Notes under the pieces: generated by a model
What the model saw: only the letters and a program-made list of their open reading frames with translations
Databases searched by the model: none
Told to the model about the DNA's origin: nothing
Translations under genes and position numbers: made by a program
Shown here: one piece after another, positions 21,640 to 33,735 of the stretch
Layout of the letters: each line of letters starts with the position of its first letter
Position numbering within the stretch: position 1 is the stretch's first letter
From: Cycas panzhihuaensis
Lineage: Eukaryota; Cycadophyta
Length of the DNA stretch: 64,000 nt
Direction of reading: 5' to 3'
Assembly (NCBI GenBank): GCA_023213395.1
Contig: CM041465.1
Span: 58,535,741 to 58,599,740, forward strand

Positions 21640-22427
21640 CTAATAGATAATTATGCTTTAAAAGCCTCTACTAAAGTTGGAAGTGATACATGGCATAAAC
21701 AATTTGATCATTTAAGATATAGTAGCTTGGCCCTAATGAAAGGAATAAAAATAGGTGAAGGTTTGCCTACCATTGAAGGAAATAAAGAAATATATGAAGG
21801 ATATCTACTTGGAAAGCAACATACAGAAAGCTTTCCAGATAATAGTTATAAAGCCACAAGTCCCCTCTAATTAATCTACATAGATTTATGTGGTCCCATA
21901 GATGTACCGTTACTTGGAGGAGTTAAATATTTCATGACATTTATTAATGACTTTACTAGAAAAACTTAGGAATATTTTCTAAAGTTCAAATTAGATGCCT
22001 ATCAATGTTTTATTTACTTCAAATACTTTATAGAAAAATAAAGTGGACATAAGATCCTCTCCCTTAGATCAGACAATAGGGGAGAATTCACCTTGAATGA
22101 ATTCAAAGATTTTTGTATCTATTATGGCTTAAGGAGACTATATACTAATCCATACACTCCACAACAAAATAGAGTAGCAGAAAGAAAGAATACGATAATT
22201 ATTGAGATGGTGAGATGCATGCTCAAGGACAAGCAGCTTAGGTATGAATTTTAGGTAGAAGTTATATACATATTTATTTATTGAACATGTGTACCACTAA
22301 GGTTCTTAGGTGGGTTTTACTAGAAGAGGCTTGGATAGGATATAAGCCAAGTACTTACCACTTAAAAATATTTGGTTGTCTAGCATTTGCTCATGTATCA
22401 GAGTAAAAGAGAATGAAACTAGATAAT
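21640..22427 (+). pseudogene. C0 integrase, N-terminal and core part
   Basis: GAG-pre zinc region DTWHKQFDHLRYSSLALMKG, then LIYIDLCGPIDVPLLGG (first Asp), MTFINDFTRKT, SLRSDNRGEFTLNEF (second Asp) and PYTPQQNRVAERKNTIIIEM (catalytic Glu present). All three acidic residues are conserved, unlike C1. The domain then decays and is cut at 22427 by G4 within the conserved KLDxK(S/Y)xKYIF segment. It resumes at 57274. Confidence 0.9.
22423..22427. repeat. G4 target-site duplication, left copy
   Basis: ATAAT precedes the G4 5' LTR. On the right side (57271-57280) the sequence ..CCTAATGATAAA keeps only TAAT, consistent with the duplication plus a small deletion at the LTR end. Confidence 0.55.
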
Positions 22428-22843
22428 TGTTATATAACTCATCTCGCTAAGTTATGTAAAATATTATTATATGGAGAACTATCAAGAGGTTAAAAGATAA
22501 GGTTAATTATAGAACTTCATGCATGAGTCGATAAGCTAGCAAATGGTATGTAAGGCCACTATATTGTCTAATAGAATGTAAGGACACTTAGGCCACCAAT
22601 AGGATTGCATGTAAAAGACTCTCTTTTGTCTATATAAGGGTCATAGATTATAAATGATGGTTAGTTTGACATATCTTTTTATAAAGATTATGCTGTGGTA
22701 CTCTCTATTCTGGTGATCATTTGGTGCTCTTGTATTCTTGTGAGATTCACTGTTAATTTGTTTGCCCTACTGGACATAACGAAGTAGTTACAATTGTCAT
22801 TTTTCTACTATCTTAAGGAGCACTTGTGAGAGGATACATCCCA
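22428..22843 (+). repeat. G4 5' LTR
   Basis: 416 bp, starts TGTTATATAACTC and ends ACATCCCA. Contains a TATATAAG box at 22631-22638. Pairs with 56859-57273. Confidence 0.9.
22631..22638 (+). promoter_or_regulatory. TATA box of the G4 LTR
   Basis: TATATAAG, conserved at 57062-57069 in the other LTR at the same relative position. Confidence 0.65.
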
Positions 22844-22845
22844 AT

Positions 22846-22859
22846 TGGTATCAAAGCCA
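22846..22859 (+). other. G4 primer-binding site
   Basis: TGGTATCAAAGCCA, one mismatch from the initiator tRNA-Met complement, 2 bp inside the LTR. Confidence 0.85.
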
Positions 22860-23142
22860 TGTTACAATCATGGGAAGCTAATTGGAACATTAGAAATTTT
22901 TCTTTTTTTCTTTTCTACCCTATCAGATCGAGTACTCTCTCTACCATAGTAGAGATCGAGGAAAGAACTTCACTTAGTACTCTCTCCATAAAGATTAAGG
23001 AATGGTACTAGGATAGTCCAAGTGTTGGGAGAAAAGAGGAATTTTTTCCCCTAGGTAACATCAGTACTCTATCTTTTTATTTTTCATCTAGTTTTAATTT
23101 TATTTCTGTATTATAATTTTTGCATTGAATTATATCTCAAGG

Positions 23143-23280
23143 GTAGATAACACCATTGGGTGGCTATCCTTTCTCCCTCCTACCTCTCTTTCTTAGGTAG
23201 ATAACACCAGTGGGTGGCTATCCTTTCTCCCTCCTACCTCTCTTTCCTATGTAGATAACACCACTAGGTGGCTACCTAAG
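23143..23280. repeat. 54-bp tandem repeat, about 2.5 copies
   Basis: The unit starts GTAGATAACACCA at 23143, 23197 and 23251. It is followed by GGGTGGCTATCC and a CT-rich run in the first two copies. Period 54 exactly. Confidence 0.9.
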
Positions 23281-23681
23281 TAGTTAGGTAGATACTCTGT
23301 ACCATGGGTCTTTAAATATCATAGGGATCGGTTGTTATGGCTAAGTGCATCATGGCTCTTCTACCCCTTACATGAAGGATTGGAGATAACACTCTTGAAC
23401 TAAGCCCTAGATAGAACCTAATTACGGAAGTATGCCTAAGTGTACCTTTGGGTATATAGGAGGACCCCTTTAGATCCCAATTCCTTCTTAGTAGAGGCAA
23501 ACTATCAACTACTGAAGTCTTGTAGTACAACGGTTAGTGCTTAGCATCATGAAGCTACCTATCCCAAACTTTTACAATTTATTAATAGGCTTATAAGACC
23601 AAGCACACCTTGTCTAGTAGTTAGTAGGATACTCTAATATACATATTCCACTTCTGAATTTAGACCACAAGTCACCTCATA

Positions 23682-23810
23682 TTTAAAAAAAAAAAAAGAA
23701 AAAAAAAAAAGAGGAAAAAAAGGGGAAAAAGAAAAGAAAAAAAGAGAGAAAAGTAAAAAGGAAAAAAAGAAAGCAAGAAGAAAGAAGAATAAAAAAATAA
23801 TAATAATAAC
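23682..23810 (+). repeat. Polypurine (A/G) tract
   Basis: About 125 bases with almost only A and G, ending in an AAT trinucleotide run. Low complexity. Confidence 0.9.
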
Positions 23811-24220
23811 TCCACTTAGTCACACTTCACAGTGCAAGTTCACAGCAAAAAATAATTTACCCTTATAACTATATACCTCATTTTGATCAGCACATCATAC
23901 TAGTCAATATGTACTAGGTTAGTATATACTAGTAATTTTCATGTTTTTCAGTACCTGGTCACTAGTGGGCCCCAATCCCCTCTACACCTCATAAACACCA
24001 TCTGAACGAGATTTTCATACTTGTTTGAGAGAACCTGATATCTTTCTTATGTAAGTTTTAGGGTCAATAGTCTATAGACACCCCACAATCTCCCTATTTG
24101 TCCCCTTCTCTTCCCCTTAACAACTCCTTAATTCTTATATCTTGTTCTTTCTTGATCTTTCCCACTTTGTTCATTCCCCTTCTTTCTACCTATTCTCACC
24201 TCTTCATGCCCTTTCTCCAT

Positions 24221-25224
24221 GGCTCCTCAAAGTAACAATGATAAAATCTTAGTACTTGAGATCCAAGTCACCAACATTCAAGAAAAAATCAAACAAGATT
24301 TAGACCACATACGTGAGGAGGTTAAAAATGAAGTAGCTTTTATATGGATATAATTTCACACAAACATGTTAATACTAACATCCTATTCTTATATCCAACA
24401 GGTATTCCAGAGGTTGAACAACTTCCCTCCTCTACCACTAGTAACTTCCTCTTCAGTCGGCCCCACATAGTAGTGAACTGTGTCTCTGTCTCCATGTTAG
24501 TAGTAAGCATTTCATCATAAGATCAATATACCTACATTTGATCCAGATCTCAACAAGGACAATGCGTGAAGTTGGATTAGTAAACTGGAGTTCTATTTTA
24601 TACTCAACCTAATGTTAGTAAATGAACAACTTATATTTTCTTCCATCCACTTAGATGGGAAGGCACACCATCAGTTCTGATGGTGGAAGTGAGAGTACCT
24701 TCTAGCTAGTCTTGGGCACACTTCTCTACCTATTTTTTTAAGCAGTATGAAGACACTTGGAACCAATTTTTTTCATATAATTAACATAGTTAAAATAAGT
24801 ATCCTCTGTCAAAGTATATACTGATGAGTTCTAATTTCTATGTAATCAGGTTAATCAATAACTTGATAAATAGACAGAGATAGATATGTATATGTCTAAG
24901 CTTAAAGAACGCATCCAAATATACCTAAAGATGGTCTCCCTATCTACTCTAAAAGATGTAGTTAACATGGCTAAAGTAGTAGAAGTAGAGTTTTCTATAG
25001 AAAGGCCTCCTCCATTCAGATGAGACTCCACTTGGCTTTTACAATCCCAATAAGCTGATAATTCCTAGTCCTAAAGACCACATCTAACTAACTACCAACA
25101 ATTACACCCATGACCAGATGACACATCATCTACATCTCTTAAGCAATGCACTAAGGAACCATCTTCAAAGTCCATACACGTTACTCCAGCAGAGGCATAA
25201 CGTCATCAGGAAGTTGATCTATAT
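24221..25224 (+). pseudogene. G4 gag
   Basis: The ATG at 24221 opens MAPQSNNDKILVLEIQVTNI, a coiled-coil-like start, broken by a stop after about 43 codons. Further on, in shifting frames, come IPTFDPDLNKDNA and SWISKLEFYFILN, then DGKAHHQF-stop-WWK, matching the gypsy gag core ((D/N)(A/P)..W(I/L)..(L/M)E.YF and a G.A...W helix). The linker before the protease is degraded. The start is plausible because it sits at the end of the leader and before the gag core. Confidence 0.7.
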
Positions 25225-25691
25225 ATGCAATGTTCCGAAAAATGGATCTCTAGTCTCGGTAGAATCTACAAATCCAAGAAGATAATCTTGACAATTAACC
25301 CTGACTTATCTTTGGAGGATGACCCTGAGACTAAGTATGACTATGATGATGAATCCCAAGACCACCCTACTAATGAGTTACCCCTAAATCCTGAATATAA
25401 AGTTTCCTTATTAGTCGTTACCTCCATTGCATGTCATGAATTGCTCCAAGTCAAAGGAATACTTCGAAAAGCCCCAATTACCATTTTGATTGACTATGGT
25501 GTGTCACTAAATTTCATCGATATCTCTATTACTCGATAGTTAAATCTTTACATAGAACCTAAAATAGGATTTACTTGCTCGTTGCCTAGTCATCACACCC
25601 TTTATTATGTAGGAACAATAAAAAACCTCATAGTTTACATTGGCTCATATACCCTTGTCTCTGATTTTTATGCCCTGTCCATAGGTGGGTC
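25225..25691 (+). pseudogene. G4 protease, first part
   Basis: The open frame 25225-25539 ends with KAPITILIDYGVSLNFIDIS, the gypsy retropepsin start; the family form is ILIDSGATHNFID, so the catalytic Asp is kept and Ser has become Tyr. After a stop, VYIGSYTLVSDFYALSIGG follows, which is the flap/second-half segment. C2 cuts the domain at 25691 inside GGS; the domain resumes at 35389. Confidence 0.85.
25687..25691. repeat. C2 target-site duplication, left copy
   Basis: GGGTC; the same five bases follow the right LTR at 35389-35393. Confidence 0.9.
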
Positions 25692-26008
25692 TAAAAGGGG
25701 TTAATGTATCAAGGTCATTTGTGTAGACTAATTAAGTGACCTTAGAATATATATTATTAGCATTAGTCTCTTAGTAAAATATACTTTATATGTATTTAGA
25801 TGTAATTTTAGGATCATGTCATTAAGTAGAAAAATCTTAACCCTAATATTAGTTCACCCTTAATAATAAAAGGTAAAATCTCAAGGAGGGAGTCATTATT
25901 CATTCTCACCTCTAAGGTTGCTCTCATATCTTGTTTCATCTCTTTTTCATTCTCCATTTCCATTGTGTATATGTGATTGATTTATTTCCTAGATCCATCT
26001 TTTCTTCA
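25692..26008 (+). repeat. C2 5' LTR
   Basis: 317 bp, from TAAAAGGGGTTAATG to TTTTCTTCA. Matches 35076-35388 closely. Confidence 0.92.
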
Positions 26009-26010
26009 TA

Positions 26011-26022
26011 TGGTATCAAAGC
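26011..26022 (+). other. C2 primer-binding site
   Basis: TGGTATCAAAGC, 2 bp inside the LTR; one mismatch from the initiator tRNA-Met complement. Confidence 0.85.
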
Positions 26023-27955
26023 TAGAAGGGGATCTATTCACTCCATTTCACTTGCATGGAGTCATTTTGCCTCTCCTTCACCTTCAATGTGAAGTATAAA
26101 GAGTGTTCTCATTATTTTTAAAATTTTAAGAGCTTAATTTCTTTATGTGTGAAAAATTTTAGAGGTAAAAAATACAAGTTTTTGAAGCTGTTTAGTTGTC
26201 GGAACAATCCTAGAAGCATTAAAGGCCTAAAATTTTATGAAAATTTTGACCATCCCAGATTTTAATAGCATTTCATATGTAGGGTTACCTTGCCAAGAGG
26301 ATCATTTTTTTCTTATGGAGTAGCTTTAGATTTAGCCTAAAATAGTGATTTTTGGCTGAAACAAAAGGTTAACATTTATAGATAAATGACTTAAGGCACT
26401 TTTCTCAATAAAATTATTTAAACATGAGCTAAAAATCTGAAAATGCTTTTAAGGGATCTAGTAAATTTATGTCTTAAGATCATTTTAAGATAAATCTCAT
26501 CAAATTTCATCCACCGATTAGTGAGATCTTTGCAGTTTTCTTATAGATGTTGAATTTACCTACTCAACCCCATAAAAGACATTACAAGGGTATTTTGGGC
26601 AATTTTTGGATGATTTTGGAGATGGTGAGGAAGACAATTTTGATGTATATGTTAAGATGCAACTTTTGACATATTGAAGTTTAGATTCTAAGATAGTGGA
26701 TTTGGCAAGATTCTGCTTTTGTGCTTTTTTTGGGTAAAACATTTTTATGCCTTTTCAGAAATCTAACTTCACAACTCTATCAGAAACAATATTCTGAACA
26801 CTTCTTTCTTTTTTCATAAATTCAAATTCCATCATTTAGACCTTCATATTTGTAATTTTTTAGAAAATTTTGCCCATTTATTATTATGTATAAATTTTGT
26901 GAAAAAATCACAAAATAGGGCAAAATAGCATGCATCTAAATTTAGAAAAATTAGTATTTTATCGATAAGTTGATCTACTTTTTAGTCCTTTATAGCTTTT
27001 GTATTAAAATTTCTAAAAACATATTTAGAAACATTATACTAAAGCAAGGAAAACCTTGGATCAAGAGTAATATCTAGTTCCTTGATAAATCTAGCATGCT
27101 TTTTCTATTTACATACATAGTATAAAGCACCACATAAAGTAGTAGCAATAACAAAGCAAGTATGAAAGGCAAGCAAGCACATTTGGCAACTTTCTATTTT
27201 AGTTTTCAGTTATTCAGAAATGACTTACATTATTCCTAAAAAGAATCTTATCAGTACGATTTATACCACTAGTTCTTGACTTATGCGCACACTTACCTTG
27301 GTTGAAATAGACCATGGTTAGCCAAAGTCTAGGCCCTAAGGGAGGTATGAGTTTTATACTGGGTCTAGTTTTAATCAGAATAGTAGTAGAGGGACAAGTT
27401 AGCCATACCTCCAGCCTCTAATCAAGGATAATCTTGATAACCACCTAGGAAAATTAAAAACCTTAATACAAGATTAAAAATAACCTGGTCCAATATCCAT
27501 CATAGCCATGGGATATGCATATACCGTTTGACTCTTCAAAAGAGGTATATAACTGCTCATTAGTGAACTAGGTAAGGACTAGGAGTACCTGGGCTCCATT
27601 GTAACTTGGATTTCATCACCAAATGCAGGTACGGGTATTATGGGTGAAGGTCCTAAGCATATACTAGAAGCCTTAGGCATTGAAACCTCACCTATATTTA
27701 GACATAAGTTAGAGTTTAGTGGAATGATATATCATGACTCTTTGCTAGCTCTACATTAGGCCTCATTCTTACATCATTGCTTATACTCATATTTCATAGT
27801 TGTTAAAAAATATTTAATAATTGCTTGCTTCTCATAATAACATTCATTTCCATATTCCTGTTATGCTAGGTGTACTAGCCACATGTGTCAGTGGCACATA
27901 CTTCTATTATCTATTCTACTTCTTCATCATTACCATGTCATCTCAATTCAAGTAA
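26023..27955 (+). other. C2 leader
   Basis: About 1.9 kb without sustained frames. The part 27270-27720 is less AT-rich than its surroundings and looks like once-unique sequence, but I recognise nothing in it. No LTR pair or duplication was found inside. Confidence 0.5.
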
Positions 27956-28990
27956 AATATCAACTATATATTGAAATATAAAGAAAATTGAGATTTATGG
28001 TACACTAGAGTTAAAATACTGCAAAGTATGAAGGCCATTGGAGAGCCCACTTGCAGCCTATACCCATAATACTTATAACAGCTACAACATCTACTTTTGA
28101 TGGACCTACTCCAATTACTCCTATAGATACCATGGCCAAACTACGATGGGAGATAGATGATGAAAAGATTCATGTAGGAATTTTGTTGGTTACTGATCAC
28201 TCCTTACACAACTTGATTAATGAAGAGAAACATGATATAGCCTAGAAGGTCCTTGAAGTTCTCAAGAAGAACTTTGATACCAAATTAGATTTAGAATTTG
28301 TTCATCTTATTTTTAAAATGAATAAATAAAAAATATAGAAAGGACAAGCTCATAAGACAATAAATCTCCTTTGACCAATAAAATAAGCAATTCATAAATA
28401 TTTTAAGACCTAATGTATCACTTGGGTATTCTTGATCCAATCATGTCTACATATCCCTGATTATAAAAACTTGCTTGGATGTCTTCAATCTAGTGGAATA
28501 TTGAAGATACTTAACTTTGAAGCACTTGCCGAGAAGTTCATAGAATTTGGCAGGACCTTTGATACCAACTTTGTAGCCTCTGACTCTCTTCCAGATGCAG
28601 CCTTTAAGGTGGAAGAAGAAGCTTACTGCACAAAAAATCAAGGTCCCTCTCATGGTAGAGGAAATAATCAAGCAAAAGAAAGAGGAAGAAACATGGGAAA
28701 TCATCCACAAGGTCAACCAAACCCTCAGTCACAGCCTCGACAATCTCAAGGCCAAGGGCCACCTCAATAAAGAGCAAGACAATCACGACAAACTAGTACC
28801 TCTTTAGGGACTGACAATCAAACTATTATTTATGATCGGTGTAATTGTAAAGGATACTTTATAAAAGATTATAGAACTGCCACTTATAAGTCAGCCAAGT
28901 TTCAACCAAAATATAGAGCTCATAATGTTAAAGAAACTTGTGAAGAATCATTTACTAGTATAGGTTTTATACAAGCATACTTTTAAAGAA
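27956..28990 (+). pseudogene. C2 gag
   Basis: Conserved pieces in order: WDTM.KLRWEIDDEKIHVGIL-like text near 28110-28190 with a WEIDD helix, DHSLHNLINEEKHDIA, an EALAEKFIEF segment (28520), and a Gln/Pro/Gly-rich tail (GRGNNQAKERGRNMGNHPQG, 28650-28770). A decayed knuckle reads DRCNCKGYFIKDY near 28835-28880. The leucine/lysine-rich helices and Q/G-rich nucleocapsid tail fit copia gag. Stops and frame changes are frequent. Confidence 0.7.
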
Positions 28991-29039
28991 TTGAGATATC
29001 TTTAGCATCAAATGTCATTGACTAACCAAAGAGATACTT

Positions 29040-29520
29040 TGAAGCTTAATGTGGATATATCAGTTGTGAATTCCCTTCGCCAATGCCAAGCCCTATTAGA
29101 ATTGTAAATAGTATGGCATCAATTGATAGATAGTAGATCATGGATATAGGGGAAACTCAATATATGATGTGCAATCGTAGTCTATATTAAACGTTTGACT
29201 TAAATATTTAAGGAGTTATTCATATGACTGATAAATCATAACAACCTATTGAAGGAATTGGTAACATATACCTAAAACTCCTAGGCTTAAGAGATTTTAC
29301 ATTGCTTGATATCCTATACATACCTAATCTCAAATAAAACCTATTCTCCTTATCTACACTTATCTCTCGTCAATTTAATCTGAGTGTAACTACAAATGAC
29401 TAGACTCTCCAGGTCATTCACCCTCCAACTAATCAAGTGGTCTTGATTGGACACCTCTCTAGTAAACTCCTTCTACTGAATGACTCTTCATCTTCTAAAG
29501 CCCATTGTGCCTAATGTCCT
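29040..29520 (+). pseudogene. C2 protease
   Basis: WIMDIGETQYMMCNRS stands where the family has WIMDSGATxHM, so the catalytic Asp is kept but the SGA loop is altered. A SLRDFTLLDILYIPNLK-type block and NLFSLSTLISRQFNL follow, which are the usual segments between protease and integrase. Several stops. Confidence 0.78.
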
Positions 29521-29559
29521 TGTGTTGATGAAGAATTTACATTTAACTCCATCCTGACC

Positions 29560-30330
29560 CACCTAATATTGTCACTAGAAGCTCTTTGGCATACTCGCAT
29601 AGGCCATATTCATAATGATAGACTTAGAGATCTTTGTAATACTCTTTCAAATCTTCTAAAGTTCTCCTATAAGCCCTTCAAATGTGAATCTTATATCATT
29701 GCCAAATCTCATTGACAACCCTTACCCAAAAGTTAGTGGAAATTGATTCATCTATTACAATTTGTACACTCTGATCTGTGTGGACCAATGCCAATTCTTT
29801 CACTGAAAGGCAAATTATATTACGTCTCTTTCATTGATGATTTTACTAGAAATTTGTGGGTAGCTTTTCTACATAAGAAAGATGAAGCCTTCCATGTATT
29901 CAAAGAATTCAAGGCCCACACTAAAAAGAGTCAGGTTATCAACTCAAATATCTTTGAACTAGTAATGGTGTTGAATATACCTTACATAAGTTTGAAAGCT
30001 ACTTTCGAGACAATGTTATCAAACATCAAACAATAATAGCAAGTACCCCACAGCAAAATAGAGTTACCAAGTGCATGAACAGGACAATCATGAACATGGA
30101 TCAAGCTATGTTGGTATACAAAAATATACTTACATACCTATGGGCTGAAGCCATCTGGATATTTATTTGTTGTATCAATGCTATTAGTCCATCGAAGGAA
30201 GGGCAATCACCTGATGAAAAGTAGTCAAGATAAGTCCCCATTATTCACTACTTTAAAATTTTTAGCTCTGCATGCTATGCCCACATTCTAGATGTAGATC
30301 AAAATAAACTACATCTAAGGGCACTTGAAG
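29560..30330 (+). pseudogene. C2 integrase
   Basis: GAG-pre segment LEALWHTRIGHIHNDRLRDL, then the open frame 29743-30036: LLQFVHSDLCGPMPILSLKG (first Asp) and YYVSFIDDFTRNLWVAFLHK. The second Asp region is lost in a shifted area near 29960, and a degraded third region PQQNRVTKCMN-like text at about 30050 again shows Lys where the catalytic Glu should be. The C-terminal part extends to about 30330. Confidence 0.82.
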
Positions 30331-30955
30331 GTATCTTTGTTAGATACCTATGGATAAAAAAGGGTATAAGGTCTTTATACCTTCACAATGAAAAATCATC
30401 GTTACTAGATATGTTATTTTTATGGAGACAGAGGATCAGTTGCTTAGACTAGACTCTAAAATACCCTCATGCTGCTATAATTATATTATCAAGTATGATG
30501 TTTAGATTCCAAATTTTGGGGGGGAGAGGACAGATATAAATTACTCCAAACATTGGAAGCTGACAATAGAGCCTTAAAGGATATAAGTTATGACCCTAAA
30601 CTAATGAATTCACATCTAGTACCATCCTTTAAAGATGGCAGAGTTGATAAAGGTAAATATATTATAGAAGAATCATCCTCTCCACCTTCAGTTAATAAAT
30701 GTAAAATAGTGGTAGAAGGACCATCTTCCTCAAGTGCATCAACATCCTCCTCACAAAATGATAATTTTAATGAATAAGATGAGAACTAAGAAGTTGAGGA
30801 AATGAGAACCCCATTCTGAACTTAAGGATCTCATGAAGCCTACTAGCTCAATAAGGACATATGACCAAATGAGGTGGGAAAAACTAGCACTTAAAGTGCC
30901 CATAGGGCAAGGATGTAGGAATCATTATATGCTGAGCTTAAACTAGCAGAATTAT
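30331..30955 (+). pseudogene. C2 integrase-RT linker
   Basis: Contains an open frame (30553-30777) rich in Ser and acidic residues, ending PSSSSASTSSSQNDNF. Such hydrophilic linkers separate integrase from RT in copia polyproteins. No fold recognised. Confidence 0.5.
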
Positions 30956-31918
30956 ACCTTACTCTTAATGAAGAGCCCCTCTCATATTATGAAGCTGTAA
31001 AACATATAGTATGGAGAAATGCAATGAATGAAGAAGACCGATCTCTCATAAAAAATTGTACATGGGAGCTCATTGATCTATCACTTGGCAAAAAGGTAGT
31101 TTAAAATAAATGGATATTCAAAAATAAATAATTATATGGCACCCTTGAAAAACACAAGGTGATATTGGTAGCTAAAGGATTCACACAAAGAGAAGGCATT
31201 GAGTACACTAAAGTCTTTGCACCTACAACCAAGTGGCCTATAATTAGAACTCTTGGGGCCTTGGTTACTCAACAGGGTTAGAAAATCCACCAACTTGATA
31301 TTAAAATTGTGTTTCTCAATGAAGATCTTGAAGAAGAAATTTACATAGCTCAGCCAGAAGGATATGAGATTGAAGGTTAATAGCATAAGGTTTGTAGGTT
31401 TAGAAAGTCCTTGTGTGGCCTTAAACAAGCCCCTCATGCTTGGTTTGCCAAGTTATCTAAAAGAATGAGGTAACAGCCTTGGATACGAGGTTTGTGACTA
31501 CCAAGATTTTGATGCAATATTGTTCATCAAGCGCTAAAAGGATAAAGTCACTTATCTTATAATCTTTGTGGATGACATGTTAGTAATGGGTAATAGTAAA
31601 CAGGCAATAAGTCAGCTGAAAAAGGACCTTGGCAAAATGCTCAAATTATCTAATCTCAGTTTGATGAAATATTACTTGGGAATTGAAGTAGCACAAAAGA
31701 ATAGAAAAATATTCCTCTCCTAAGAAAAATAAATCAATGATCTTCTAATTAAGTTTTAGTTAGAAGATGCTCGACCAGTGGCTTTACCTACGGACCCTAA
31801 TACCAAACTCTCAGCTAATGGTGACACTAGGGAGGTAAACACAACACTCTATAGGAAACGTGTAGGTAGTCTCATCTATACTACTAATATAAGGCCAGAT
31901 ATTACACACTCTATTGAC
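30956..31918 (+). pseudogene. C2 reverse transcriptase, first copy
   Basis: WRNAMNEEDRSLIKNCTWEL, then VAKGFTQREGIEYTKVFAP, IHQLDIKIVFLNEDLEEEIY, RKSLCGLKQAPHAW, and the active box IIFVDDMLVMG with both Asp codons intact (31571-31576). It continues through LMKYYLGIEVAQKNRK and EDARPVALPTDPNTKL to THSI at about 31915, where it abruptly joins an inverted piece of another copia element. The downstream text reappears at 33868. Confidence 0.88.
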
Positions 31919-33735
31919 ACTCCTATAAATCTACTGTAGATTTATCTTTAGAAAGATCTTCCTATTCTTTTATTTCCAAAGATGGTTGGGTTTTAAACTT
32001 GACCTATTGATGTTCAATTTTTTACTCTTGTTTCACTTCAACTTATACACTGTCTAATTTTAGAAAGGGAGATTTATCAAATACAACATCTATGTTAATA
32101 GTGATTTTATGGGTAGTAGGATCCCACAACCTTTATTCCTTCACACCATCTTTATCACCATAACCAACAAAGATACATCTCTTAGATTTTGGGTCTAACT
32201 TTGAACACTGACTTTTATCAGTCAAGGCATAAGCATCATAACCAAAAACTTTCAAATTTGAATAGTCACATGGATGTCCAGTCCATACCTCTTCAGGAAT
32301 CTTGTAATTTATTGCAAGTGATGGTGGCATATTTACCAAATAGCAAGATGTTTGAATAGCTTCTACCCATAAGCCCTGCTCCACTCCTACATTACTTAGC
32401 ATGCTTCTTGCTTTTTCTAAGAATGTCCTATTCATGAACTCATCTATGCCATTCTACTGTGGAGTATAACTAGTGGTCTTATGCCTTTCAATCCTAGCTT
32501 CTCTATAATAGTTCTCAAACTCCAAGGAGTTAAACTTACCTCTATTGTGAGTTCTTAAACATTTGATTGAATTTCTAGTGATCTTCTCAACTAGAGCCTT
32601 AAACTACTTAAACACACTGAAAACTTTAGATTTCCTTTTCAAAAAATAGAGCCATACCTTTTTGGAGTAATCATCTATAAATGTGACAAAGTATAATGAT
32701 CCTTCATAAGATATTATAGGGGCTGGTCCCTATACATCTGAATGTACATAATCAAGAACACCTTTACTAGTGTAACTCCCTACTTTAAACCTGAGTCTAC
32801 ACTACTTTCTAAAAATATAATATTTGCAAAAATCCAAATCTAAAAGTTATAAGTTAGGAAGTAACTTACGGTTCATTAATACCTTAAGTCCTATCTCAAT
32901 CATGTGGCTAAGTCTCTGATGCTATAACTAAGCTAGATCTTTTGTAGTCTTTGATGTTGTAGCTACATGGATGACATTTGTACTTCCCACTAAATGTAAA
33001 GGTTTCATTTCTTTAAGGCTTTCATAATAACCAAGGCACCCTTTGATACCTTTAAGACTCCTTCATGACTTAGGTACTTATAACCACCAGAATCTAGTTC
33101 ACCCAAGGAAATCAGATTCCTTTTTAGATCAAGTACATATCTAACTTCAGTTAGTGTTCTCAGTACACCATCGAACATTTTAATTATGATGCTACCAATG
33201 CCTACTATCTTACAAGAAACTTCATTTCCCATAAGTAAATCACCACCATCAAGAGATTGGTATGATGAGAATTAACTCTTGTGTGGACACATGTGGTATG
33301 AAGCACTCAAATCTAATAACCAATCATGGTGATAATGGGAAACATTATAAGCAACTAAGACATCATTATTTGTACCTTGATTCAACTCCACCTGATTAGC
33401 CTCCTTGGTAGGATCTTCCTTTTTCTAGAACTCTTTCCTTTTGTAGTAATCCTTCTTGAGGTGGCTTGTCTTGTTATAGTACCAACATCTGAGCTTACTC
33501 TTCTTGCCTTTTGACTTTGACCTCGACGTATCCCTGGAGCTTTTTCCTCTCTCAATTGTTCTACCCCTTGCTATCATAGCTTTTGGTGTAGAGGTTTCAA
33601 GACTAGACTTCCTCCTCACTTCTTCCATCAGCAAAGCACTCACAAGAGAATCATAGTCTAGTTCATCTGTAGTGCTAAAACTAATTGAGGTGATAATATT
33701 ATCCCAGGATTCTAATAATGAACATAATAAGATAA
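31919..33735 (-). mobile_element. Inverted patch of a C3-family copia element (gag, protease, integrase) inside C2
   Basis: On the minus strand, 33766-33425 is a gag piece (LLCSLLESWDNIITSISFST), nearly the same as 38440-38204 in C3. Then come a basic CCHC-like region (CWYYNKTSHLKKDY), a protease near 33330-33290 (LLDLSASYHM-like) and [18 protein letters not shown]. Integrase follows at 32700-32133: NGIDEFMNRTF, then KLDPKSKRCIFVGYGDKDG. There are no LTRs or target duplications at its ends. The right end joins C2 RT text at a shared segment (ataacagccttgg), so it looks like a template-switch or repair patch rather than a normal insertion. Confidence 0.8.

Larger units (their letters stand above)
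22860..24220 (+). other. G4 leader with tandem repeat and purine tract
   Basis: Untranslated DNA between PBS and gag. It holds a 54-bp tandem repeat (23143-23280) and a long A/G tract (23682-23810). Otherwise I see no coding or RNA feature; frames at 22826-23011 (+) and 23312-23530 (-) look random. Confidence 0.55.

Noticed and set aside
31132-31437. Minus 101-codon frame.
   Set aside because: Antisense to C2 RT, which reads clearly on the plus strand.
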